Source: Kiloniellaceae bacterium
Lineage (GTDB): Bacteria; Pseudomonadota; Alphaproteobacteria; Kiloniellales; Kiloniellaceae
Direction of reading: 5' to 3'
Assembly: GCA_021776195.1 (NCBI GenBank)
Contig: JAJFGK010000030.1
Location: 27,285-91,284, forward strand
Length of the DNA: 64,000 nt
Shown here: positions 24,448-32,240 of the stretch, in pieces
Layout: each line of letters opens with the position of its first letter
How positions within the stretch are numbered: position 1 is the stretch's first letter
The notes under the pieces: model-generated
Told to the model about the DNA's origin: nothing
The model's input: only the letters and a program-made list of their open reading frames with translations
The model's database searches: none
Position numbers and translations under genes: made by a program

Positions 24448-25326
24448 TTACGGCGGGCTGGTTTTCAGATATCGGGCAATTGCCAGACGGTCGGCGTCGC
24501 TGATATGGGCGGTGCCGTGTTTGATCACCTCGCGCATCGCGCCCGCCATCACGTCGCCGTCGGGGGTGAGGCCATAGTCCAGCAGGTCGGCCAAATCCGC
24601 CTCGCTCCAATCGGACAGGGAGCGGGCCGTGATCGAGGGAACCTTCTTGCCGTCGGGCCCGGAGGGATTGCCCGCCAAAGGCAGATCCTCGTCGATCGCC
24701 CCCAGAAAATTACGCGGCGAGTGACATTCGCCGCAATGTCCAAGGTGGCGCACCAGATAGGCGCCGCGATTCCAGACCGCATCCCCGGCCGGTTCGGGCT
24801 GAAACGGGGCCGGGTCGAAAAACAGCCAACGCCAAATCCGGGTCAGCCAACGCCAGGAAAAAGGGAAATCGAGCGCATGGTCGCGATTGGCCAGCGCGAC
24901 CGCCGGTTGGGACCGCAGGTAGGCCCAAAGGTCCGCCAGGTCCTGATCGTTCATGCCGCTATAGGAGGTATAGGGGAAGGCCGGGTAGTAGGGCCGTCCA
25001 TCCGGGGCTTCGCCCTGGCGCAGAGCGCGCTCGAAATCGGCCTGGCTCCATTCGCCGATCCCCGTCTCTCGATCCGGCGTGATGTTGGGGCTGTAGAAAG
25101 TGCCGAAGGGCGTCGCCAGGGCCCGTCCGCCGGCCAGGAGCGGCTGTCCCTCGCCTTCTTGCGTGTGACAGCCTTGGCACCCCGCCGCGCGATAGACCTG
25201 TTCGCCCCGGGCGCTATCTGCCTCCGCGGCCTGAATGGAATTGGCCGCCAGTCCAAGAAGACCGGCGGCCAGAAAAGCAAACCCCATGCGGCAGAAACCG
25301 GTTGCCATGGAACTGTTCCGCCGCAT
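24448..25326 (-). CDS. Di-heme c-type cytochrome
   Basis: A signal peptide (GFAFLAAGLLGLAANSIQA) is followed by two c-type heme sites, CQGCH near the N-terminus and CGECH around residue 200, each with later Met candidates as sixth ligands. The order of heme domains with GTFYSPNITPDRETGIGEW and GEAPDGRPYYPAFPYTSY is typical of cytochrome subunits of membrane alcohol/aldehyde or similar dehydrogenases. It is about 290 residues from the chosen start (Met at 25326; Met at 25308 is an alternative). No dehydrogenase gene is adjacent. It lies 14 bases after the cytochrome c'-like gene and is probably co-transcribed. Confidence 0.85.
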   Translation of the reverse strand: MRRNSSMATGFCRMGFAFLAAGLLGLAANSIQAAEADSARGEQVYRAAGCQGCHTQEGEGQPLLAGGRALATPFGTFYSPNITPDRETGIGEWSQADFERALRQGEAPDGRPYYPAFPYTSYSGMNDQDLADLWAYLRSQPAVALANRDHALDFPFSWRWLTRIWRWLFFDPAPFQPEPAGDAVWNRGAYLVRHLGHCGECHSPRNFLGAIDEDLPLAGNPSGPDGKKVPSITARSLSDWSEADLADLLDYGLTPDGDVMAGAMREVIKHGTAHISDADRLAIARYLKTSPP

Positions 25327-25340
25327 TTCGACTCTAGGGC

Positions 25341-25835
25341 CTACTCCTCCTTGGGCCCACGGAACTTCTTGTGGCAGGCGCCGCAGCCGTTGCCGCCGAA
25401 GGTCTCCATGGCCGCGCCGTAGGCATCGGCGTCGCCGCCACGCAACACGGCCGCCATGACGCCAGCTTCCTTGCCCAGATTGCTGGAGGCGGTTTCGAAG
25501 CCGGCCCAATCGGACCAGATCTCGGGCTTGGCGCGGTTCTTACCGACGGTGGCGCCGTCGGCCTGAACCGCCTCGACCTCGAACAGCCCTGGAATCTTGC
25601 TCGACAGGGCCTGGATGCTATCCGCATGGGCGGCGGCTTCTTCCGCGGTGCCCTTGCCGGCCTTGAGGAATTCGCCAATCGCCTTCATGTGGCCGCCGAT
25701 TGCCTTCATGGCCTTCTGCCGGGCCTCGACCGCCGCCTTGCGCTCGTCGGCCTGCGCGGTCTGGACCCCCATCAGTCCGGCGAACAGAGCAACGGTCAAA
25801 CACATAGCGAACGGCATCCGAAGTATACGCATCAT
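25341..25835 (-). CDS. Cytochrome c' (class II c-type cytochrome)
   Basis: This 164-residue exported protein has a signal peptide (MPFAMCLTVALFAGLMGVQTAQA) and a four-helix cytochrome c' body. The heme site is at the C-terminus, CGACHKKFR, as in this class, where the fifth ligand is that His and the sixth site is often open for NO or CO. The N-terminal pattern ARQKAMKAIGGHMKAIGEFLK is family-like. It precedes the di-heme cytochrome in a two-gene operon. Role may be electron transfer or NO handling. Confidence 0.88.
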   Translation of the reverse strand: MMRILRMPFAMCLTVALFAGLMGVQTAQADERKAAVEARQKAMKAIGGHMKAIGEFLKAGKGTAEEAAAHADSIQALSSKIPGLFEVEAVQADGATVGKNRAKPEIWSDWAGFETASSNLGKEAGVMAAVLRGGDADAYGAAMETFGGNGCGACHKKFRGPKEE

Positions 25836-25991
25836 TTTTCGATCTCCCTTGAAACGGTTCAGTTATCCCTGCCCGAGCGGCGAGGTTTACAAGCCACCTG
25901 TGAAGCGCTTATGAGTCAAACACAGCGGATGGAAGGGATACATCCGGAAAATGGTATGAATGTTCACTTTCTCGTTAGATGATTGGACGTT

Positions 25992-26576
25992 ATGGCCGTC
26001 TTGAAGAATCTCTGTTGCTACTGCGGTTCCTCCAACAGCGTCGACCCCAGCTACTTCGAAATTGCCGCCGACCTGGGCCACCAAGCCGCCAAGCGCGGCG
26101 TCGGCATCGTCTATGGCGGCGGCGGGGTCGGCCTGATGGGCGCGGTCGCCAACGGCGCCATGGCCGAGGACGGGCGGGTCATCGGGATCATCCCGGAGCA
26201 TATCGAGAAGTGGGAACTGGGGCTGAAGGACATCACAGAATACCTGGTGGTCGAGAACATGCACGTTCGCAAGAGCCTGATGTTCGAGCGCTCGGATGCC
26301 TTTTGCGCCCTGCCCGGCGGCATCGGCACGCTGGAAGAAGCCTTCGAAGCCCTGACCTGGCGTCAGCTCGGGATTCACGACAAGCCGATCCTGTTCCTCA
26401 ATCACAAGGGTTTCTGGAATCCGCTGCTGGCGCTCTTCGAGCACATGCTGGCGGAACGCTTCATGAAGCCGCCGCTGGACAGTCTTTTTTCGGTCGCCGG
26501 GACGGTCGAGGAGGTCTTCGCCCTGATCGAAGCCGCCCCGGAACCACGCCGCCCCGACGACCTGGAACAGATTTAG
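25992..26576 (+). CDS. LOG-family protein (cytokinin riboside 5'-monophosphate phosphoribohydrolase type)
   Basis: This 194-residue Rossmann-like protein has the LOG/TIGR00730 motif PGGIGTLEE and the N-terminal signature CCYCGSSNSVDPSYFEIA, with YGGGGVGLMGAVANGAM. LOG enzymes hydrolyse nucleoside 5'-monophosphates at the ribose-base bond; in bacteria the in vivo role is usually purine-related or unknown. The ATG at 25992 is preferred over a TTG at 25983. It stands alone, divergent from the cytochrome genes. Confidence 0.88.
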   Translation: MAVLKNLCCYCGSSNSVDPSYFEIAADLGHQAAKRGVGIVYGGGGVGLMGAVANGAMAEDGRVIGIIPEHIEKWELGLKDITEYLVVENMHVRKSLMFERSDAFCALPGGIGTLEEAFEALTWRQLGIHDKPILFLNHKGFWNPLLALFEHMLAERFMKPPLDSLFSVAGTVEEVFALIEAAPEPRRPDDLEQI

Positions 26577-26928
26577 GATCGGCTGCGTCCCGCGCGCCAA
26601 TCGGCCAGACGGCCCCCCATGCCGTGCGGTCCCTGGACCGCAGGATCTCTGCTTTCCGTTTAGGCGCGTTTAGGCATTAATTTCTTGTCATGAGACGCCC
26701 TTTCATCAATGATCTTAGGTGGTGAAACCCATTCGAATGGGTAAGCCGCCAGTCCTTTTTTGCGTTCGCAATATGCCTCTATTCGTCGGTAGCGCCAGCA
26801 CCGGGCCCAAGGCAAGAGCGAAGGGTCGACAAGCATTCACTTGCGTCTCGTTTGTGGTCTCTTGACCGGTTAGCCGTTGGGACGCGAGACCGGACAGGGC
26901 GCGACAACCGATCGGCCGGGAGCAAACC
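26577..26928. other. Intergenic stretch before the 1235-residue protein gene
   Basis: No gene is evident in these 352 bases. It holds a short hairpin tgcggtcc/ggaccgca (26625-26642, loop ct) without a convincing T run, and a perfect 16-bp palindrome at 26727-26742. The remainder up to the gene start shows no clear promoter by eye. Confidence 0.55.
26727..26742. promoter_or_regulatory. 16-bp perfect palindrome upstream of the unknown two-gene unit
   Basis: acccattcgaatgggt reads the same on both strands and lies 187 bases before the ATG at 26929. It is a plausible site for a dimeric regulator, but no adjacent regulator gene is known and no promoter elements are certain. Confidence 0.4.
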
Positions 26929-29900
26929 ATGGGCGGTGGAACAGCAACGCGCGCGCAAGCCCTCGAAGCCTGGAAGCGGCGCTGGGGATACTTCGGTGGA
27001 AACCCCGACAAGAAAGTAGCGTCCTTCGACGACGGCAACTTCGACCTGCGTTCTCGTCGTGTGCGTCAGCCGGAGCGCAAGGCGACCGACAACACGGGCA
27101 CCGAGAATGGCCACTACAATAATATTGGCGCGAACACCGAAAAACCCCTGGATCCAAAGGTGGCCAAGCTCCAAAGGAAGATCGCCGCGGAGGACGCCGC
27201 TCTGGCGGCCTACGACCCGCGGCAAGAGCCCTTCGTGCTCTCGGCGGCACGCCGGCGACGCAGCCGATTGGCGGTCGACGCAACCGCGGCCAAGGATCAA
27301 ATCACCCAGACTGCCTACAGCGAAGACCGGCGCAAGGAACTGCAGGCATTCGCACCGGATCACTATCTGACCAAGGAGTACGGCCTGCGCACGGCGGAGA
27401 CCGGCCTTCCCTTCGAAGATCAGACCGGGATGCGAATTAGCCATTACGAGAGCTCGATTTATCTGCGCGATGCCCCCGGCGAAGCGGTCCAGGCGCTTTT
27501 TACCGAGGTCTATGAGGCCAGCGACGCCGCCAAGACGGAGGGCGCCTTCGACCCCGATCGGATGTTTTTTACCAACTCGACCAAGACCTTCGACAAACTC
27601 GAAGCCTTCTTCGGCGCGGACTGGGACGCCATCCGAACTGGATTTAACGGCGAATTGAAGGAAATCGAGCCGGGCATCCACGTGATCGTGTTCGAGAACG
27701 TCCTGCCGAAGAAAGAACGCGATGCCCTGGGAAAGTATCTCTACAGCACCGGCTCGACGCCTTCCAGCTACGATGCCCTGCGCAGCAAACACGGCGGCCG
27801 CGGCCTCGAACCCTTGAGCGGGCCAAAGGCGCCAGAGAGCCTGAAGAACGACGAGACGCTCGGCGGTTTGGCCAAGAGCGAGGCCTGCAAGACCCTCGCG
27901 GCCGTGCCAACCGGCCACCCGATGAAGACTGTCGCGGGCGCGACGGCGAAACTGGTCGCGGGTTTGGAAACAACCCTGGCCGCGACCGTCGCCGACAAGG
28001 GCGAGGCCTTCAACAAGAGCCGGCTGGTCGACAGCGCGCTGAAGAACATCGAGAGCCTCATGGCCGTGATGCCGTCATACCTGGACGACACGCCTCGTTT
28101 CACCAAGCTGTTCGATGTCCTGATCGACGAGCTCTACCTGCTGTTGGCCACCTGCCGTCCCTATGACGGAGCGAGCTTCAAGACAGCGTCGGAAAAGGTC
28201 ATCGAGGCCCGCGCGCCGGTTCTCTCGGAGACCTCCGCGACGGTTTTCAGTTACAGCATGTCCAGCGGCATGGGCGCGATTTCCAATGCCATCCAAAGCG
28301 CGGTGGCCTGTTCGGGCGGCGGGATCTCCGCCAAGGTCGATCTGCTCGATCCGAAAGGCGACAAGGACCGGTTCGGCAGCGCCAACTATTACGAGTTGGA
28401 AAACTACCTGCTGACCTCCGAGGACCAGATCAAGAGCAAGGGGTCGGTCATCGTCGCCACCCTGAATCCCAGCACGCCGACCACCAAGATGGGCGGCGGC
28501 GCCAAGAAAGCCTGGGGCGTCGACAGTGTCGTTGCCGAAGTCCGAAAGAAGTTCGACGCGCTCGCGCCCCCGGCGGACGAAGCGTCGCCCCTGACGGTGG
28601 TGGTCGACATCACCGTGGAGAAAGCATCCGGCGAGGGCACGGATGAACTCGACAAGCTGATCCGCCCCTTCGAGACAGAGGTCGACGCCGGTCTGATCCT
28701 CTTTGTCTTTTGCAAGAGCTACCAAAAGTATCCCAGCCTGGGCAGCGCCAAGATGATGTCCGGCGGTGTATCCCTGGTTGGCAAGGACACCGCTCACAGC
28801 AAGGAGTTGCAAAAGAGCCTGGCCGCGGCGGAGAAGGAAACCGCGCTGATGGACAAGGACGAGGGACAGTTGATGACCCACCTCCTGGCCAACAGCGGCG
28901 AGGCGGAACTGCCGTTGCTGAAGCGCGCGGCCGACAACGCGGCCCTTTTGGCCTCATTGATCGTGGCGGACGGTTCCGACGCCTATCTCTACGGCGATGG
29001 CCTGCCCTTCGCCATGATCCCTTCGACAGAAATGGCGCTGGCGTTCGACAGCGGCGAGGAATACGAGGTGCTGCCCGCAGAGATGTTGGCGTTCAAGTGC
29101 GGCGTGGACTACCGCTACTCCTTTGGCTTTCAGAACTCGTCCTGTCTCGAGATCGGCGAGAGTCTGCGTCTGAACCCCGGCCAGGAATCACCCGCGGAAA
29201 TCGTCGAGCAGTTCTATGCCCTGGGCAAGCTGACCGGCACAACCACGCCCATCAGCGCCGACAAGGTCGTGGGGCTGGCCCACGATGCGGCGGACGCGGC
29301 CTTCGACGAAGTCGAGAGATTCCTCGCCAAAGGCAAGGATAAAGCCGACAACGGGGCCTGGCGCGAACGCATGGAGCGGGTCCTGCTCAAGGCCGGCCTG
29401 ATGACGTCGAAAGAGGTCGGCCTGGAGCCGAAGGAGTTGATCCGACGCATGGCGGAAGCGAAGGGCGCCAAACCCGATAAGGACACCGCTTTCGCCCGCA
29501 AGCTCAAACTGGTCGCCGCCGCGGCGCAGCCGGAACTCACCGCCGAGCAACGCGAATCTGACAACGTCGATCTCATGAAGGCCGGGCTCAAGTGGGGTTG
29601 GGGCGGCACCGAGGAAGGCTCCGACAAGGTCGAGGCCAATCACCTGCTGAACATCGTGGCCTCCTGCGCCCGCTTCAGCACCGTCTTTCAGGAACCGGCG
29701 GACGCCAAGAAGACGATGGCGCTGGTCGATGCCTTGCGGGACTGCGGCATGGCGCAGGTGAGCCCGGCGACCCGCGAGGCGCTTTTGCAGACCCGAGCCA
29801 AATCGCTCCTCGATGGCAAGCCGCCCTTCTCGGAAGGCGACCTCAAGACCCTCGCGGCCTGCGCCAGGGAGATGCCCTACAGCGATGGCGTCGCCAATCT

Positions 29901-30636
29901 CTTCGCGAGCGAGATCCCCGCCGCCGCCTTCACGGACATCGACAAGGCCGAATCCCCGGAGATGGCGTGCCTCTCCGACTGCTTTTTGAACCGCCTCGAT
30001 CTCGAGTCGAAACTCGAGCTCATCCCCCGCCTGATCAAGGATATCGATCCATTTCTCGAAAGGGCCCGCGAGCAGAAGGGGAATGCTGACAACTGGACGA
30101 AGAAGGCGGAAAAATCGGACAAGAATTCCATTACTTGCGAGGCATCGGCTGTCCACTGCGAGACGGAGAGCCAAAAGAGCCTTCTAGAATCGCAGAAATT
30201 TGAGCTGAATGCGGCCGAGTTCGACACGCGAGGAGAGGCAGCCGAGGCCAAGAAGGCACGAACGAAAGCACGGTTGCTCAAGGAAGAATCGGACCTCTAC
30301 AAGGCCGAAATCCCCACTTGGCGCCAAGAAGTCATCGACCACCGGGACAAGGCCGCTGAACGCCGCAATACGGCTGCGGAAGAAGCCGCGATGGCGAAGC
30401 GAACTTTGGGCGAGGCCAAGGCCTGCGTCACCCGGGCCTGGGCCTGCGTGAAGCATCTGGAGCGCGCGCTCGCGGCCGCCAAAATAAAGGGCGGTGCCAA
30501 GCCGCGCGAGACGCTCGCCAGCAAGGATTTGGGCGCCGTCGAACCCAACCCACTGAGCGAGACCGAGCGCAAGCGCTTGAAGACAGAATTGAAGCGCCTC
30601 AAGGCCACGCTCGCCAAGGTCGATCCGAAGATCTAG
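26929..30636 (+). CDS. 1235-residue protein of unknown function with PLP fold-type I-like core and C-terminal coiled coil
   Basis: I do not recognise a named family. The protein is cytoplasmic (no signal or membrane helix). Residues about 440-620 carry a set of landmarks that follow the order of Cys/Met-metabolism PLP enzymes: SSGMGAIS (445-452; phosphate-binding loop in that family), LNPSTP (512-517; the NP of the EtpsNP motif), VVVDIT with Asp560 (pyridine-N aspartate), and CKSYQKYPSLGSAK, where Ser597-x-x-Lys600-Tyr resembles the SATKY lysine motif. Spacing is longer than in cystathionine gamma-synthase, so there are insertions. Residues 1-430 and 680-1030 are of unknown fold; about 1040-1200 is a long charged helix likely to be a coiled coil. 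Ordinary codon use. The next gene starts 31 bases downstream and is probably co-transcribed. PLP binding is an inference. Confidence 0.6.
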   Translation: MGGGTATRAQALEAWKRRWGYFGGNPDKKVASFDDGNFDLRSRRVRQPERKATDNTGTENGHYNNIGANTEKPLDPKVAKLQRKIAAEDAALAAYDPRQEPFVLSAARRRRSRLAVDATAAKDQITQTAYSEDRRKELQAFAPDHYLTKEYGLRTAETGLPFEDQTGMRISHYESSIYLRDAPGEAVQALFTEVYEASDAAKTEGAFDPDRMFFTNSTKTFDKLEAFFGADWDAIRTGFNGELKEIEPGIHVIVFENVLPKKERDALGKYLYSTGSTPSSYDALRSKHGGRGLEPLSGPKAPESLKNDETLGGLAKSEACKTLAAVPTGHPMKTVAGATAKLVAGLETTLAATVADKGEAFNKSRLVDSALKNIESLMAVMPSYLDDTPRFTKLFDVLIDELYLLLATCRPYDGASFKTASEKVIEARAPVLSETSATVFSYSMSSGMGAISNAIQSAVACSGGGISAKVDLLDPKGDKDRFGSANYYELENYLLTSEDQIKSKGSVIVATLNPSTPTTKMGGGAKKAWGVDSVVAEVRKKFDALAPPADEASPLTVVVDITVEKASGEGTDELDKLIRPFETEVDAGLILFVFCKSYQKYPSLGSAKMMSGGVSLVGKDTAHSKELQKSLAAAEKETALMDKDEGQLMTHLLANSGEAELPLLKRAADNAALLASLIVADGSDAYLYGDGLPFAMIPSTEMALAFDSGEEYEVLPAEMLAFKCGVDYRYSFGFQNSSCLEIGESLRLNPGQESPAEIVEQFYALGKLTGTTTPISADKVVGLAHDAADAAFDEVERFLAKGKDKADNGAWRERMERVLLKAGLMTSKEVGLEPKELIRRMAEAKGAKPDKDTAFARKLKLVAAAAQPELTAEQRESDNVDLMKAGLKWGWGGTEEGSDKVEANHLLNIVASCARFSTVFQEPADAKKTMALVDALRDCGMAQVSPATREALLQTRAKSLLDGKPPFSEGDLKTLAACAREMPYSDGVANLFASEIPAAAFTDIDKAESPEMACLSDCFLNRLDLESKLELIPRLIKDIDPFLERAREQKGNADNWTKKAEKSDKNSITCEASAVHCETESQKSLLESQKFELNAAEFDTRGEAAEAKKARTKARLLKEESDLYKAEIPTWRQEVIDHRDKAAERRNTAAEEAAMAKRTLGEAKACVTRAWACVKHLERALAAAKIKGGAKPRETLASKDLGAVEPNPLSETERKRLKTELKRLKATLAKVDPKI

Positions 30637-30667
30637 TCCGGCCGCAAGAATCCAAACGAGGCCCGTC

Positions 30668-31738
30668 ATGGCACAGCAACAAGCGCAAATCGACCCCAAG
30701 GAGGAACTTCAGGAGCTGAAGCAGATGATCGGCAAGGCGCGCAAACGCGCGGTCAGCTTTGCCATCGCGCTGGGCAAGGGAAAGGAAGAGCCCGCTTTCC
30801 TGCTGCACCTCATCCAGCGTCCTCAAGCCCTGCGCCGGCAGGCGAAGACCGAGACCGGCAGTGCCCGGGGCGCCCACGGCAAGATGACCGTCGACGGTAA
30901 GTACATCACGCTTGATTGCCTGGACGACGATCCGCCGCCGATCCTCTTCAAGGTCATGAAGCGCTATCTGAAAGACCGCAAGCTGCCCTACAAGTTCGTC
31001 CTGAAGGGGCCCGGCGGCCAGGTCGTCGGCGAGAGCGAGGTTCTGGAGCCCGGCGCGGCGGCGAACGAGGACGAGCCCGATCCCAGCGACCCGCGCGAGG
31101 CAATCAAGGCGCTGCTGCCCGATCTGATGGCCGATCTCGCGGCCCTGGAAAAGCTCGACCCCGAGACCGCGGCCAAACTGCGCAAGCTGGCCGGCCACGC
31201 CGCCGAGCAGGCCAAGAAGGGCGATCTGCAGGAGGCCATGCGGCTCTTCGATAGCTGTACCACGGCCCTGGGCAAGGCGCAGACCAGGGCGCGCGGCGCC
31301 CAGGCCGCCGCCGCCATCCCCGAGGGCCGGGTCGCCGAGATCGTGCGCCGGGTGGAGCTGGCCCGCTCGGTCTGGCAGACCCAGCGGATGCGCACGATCA
31401 CCGGGTTGGACGATCTGATCGCCGAACTGCGCGATCACGAGGATTCGGAACTTCAAGCCATCGCCGGCCGGATCGCCGTGCTGTCCAAGGATATTCCAGC
31501 GCAGATCGACGCCGCGCTCGAAAAATTGGGGAGCGCCCTGGAGACAGGCGAACCAACGGGAATCGAAACGGCCAAGGCCGCTGTCCTGAAAGAGCTGGGC
31601 GGCGGCACCGCCTACTTGACGGCCAACCGAACCGAACTGGTCAACTGCGAGGAGAATCCCTTCGGGATCAAGCTGGCCATCGTCCAGCCCCTGGCCGAGT
31701 CCCTGAAGGCGATCCGCACCAGCATCGGCGCGATTTAG
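30668..31738 (+). CDS. Unknown protein, partner of the 1235-residue protein
   Basis: This 356-residue soluble protein starts 31 bases after the upstream stop. Residues about 5-130 look like one domain (KARKRAVSFAIALGKGKEEPAFL, TVDGKYITLDCLDDDPPPILFK, LPYKFVLKGPGGQVVGESEVLEP), followed by an acidic linker and a long helical region rich in Ala, Leu and Lys. The C-terminus has a NPFGIKLAI motif that I have the impression recurs at the end of other bacterial hypothetical proteins; I cannot verify this here. No signal peptide or membrane helix. Function unknown; adaptor, chaperone or structural partner for the large protein is conceivable. Confidence 0.6.
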   Translation: MAQQQAQIDPKEELQELKQMIGKARKRAVSFAIALGKGKEEPAFLLHLIQRPQALRRQAKTETGSARGAHGKMTVDGKYITLDCLDDDPPPILFKVMKRYLKDRKLPYKFVLKGPGGQVVGESEVLEPGAAANEDEPDPSDPREAIKALLPDLMADLAALEKLDPETAAKLRKLAGHAAEQAKKGDLQEAMRLFDSCTTALGKAQTRARGAQAAAAIPEGRVAEIVRRVELARSVWQTQRMRTITGLDDLIAELRDHEDSELQAIAGRIAVLSKDIPAQIDAALEKLGSALETGEPTGIETAKAAVLKELGGGTAYLTANRTELVNCEENPFGIKLAIVQPLAESLKAIRTSIGAI

Positions 31739-31762
31739 AAAGGCGATTCCGGCTTGTCGCCT

Positions 31763-32227
31763 TCAGGGGCCCTGGAGCCCCGTGAAGTAGGCCAGCCAGT
31801 GCTGCCGCAGATCCTCTTCCTTCGCGCCGATGTCGTAGGCCGGGCTGACCAGCGGCGCGGCGCGCTCGACCTTGATCACCACGATCCCATTGAACAGCTC
31901 GCAGAGATCGCCCCACTCGGCCTGGAAGCGCGGCAAGAGGCGGGCGTAGTCATCCGTCTCGCGGGCCAGGAACCGGGCCGGTCCCTTGAAGCGGTAACCC
32001 TTGCGCGCGAAGACGTCGATGAAGTTGAGCTCGACGACCGGGTTCCGCGCCAGGTTCGCCACCGTGTTGGGCGAGCGCATCTCGCCGAACATGATCTGCT
32101 CGTCGTCGAGCACCAGGAAGGTCCCCTTGGGCGACAGGTTGGGCGTCCCGTCGGCGCAGACCGAGGCCAGGCTCGCCAGCTTCTGCTCGGCGATCACCCG
32201 CTTCATGTCGGCGGTCAGAATGGCCAT
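31763..32227 (-). CDS. Pyridoxamine 5'-phosphate oxidase-like flavin-binding protein
   Basis: This 154-residue split-barrel protein of the PNPOx-like family begins MAILTADMKRVIAEQKLASLASV at 32227 (an upstream ATG adds ten residues). CADGTPNLSPKGTFLVLDDEQIMFGEMRSPNTVANL matches FMN-binding members that act on FMN, F420 or heme. Convergent with the two unknown genes and at the end of the hydantoinase run (hyuB stop is 13 bases upstream), so probably co-transcribed with hyuA-hyuB. Its substrate is unknown; a real pyridoxamine phosphate oxidase is longer and more specific. Confidence 0.8.
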   Translation of the reverse strand: MAILTADMKRVIAEQKLASLASVCADGTPNLSPKGTFLVLDDEQIMFGEMRSPNTVANLARNPVVELNFIDVFARKGYRFKGPARFLARETDDYARLLPRFQAEWGDLCELFNGIVVIKVERAAPLVSPAYDIGAKEEDLRQHWLAYFTGLQGP

Positions 32228-32240
32228 GGCCTCCCTCCCC

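Noticed and set aside
26625..26642. Hairpin after the LOG-family gene as a terminator
   Set aside because: A good 8-bp stem exists but the downstream bases are mixed rather than a run of T; kept only as a note in the gap description.
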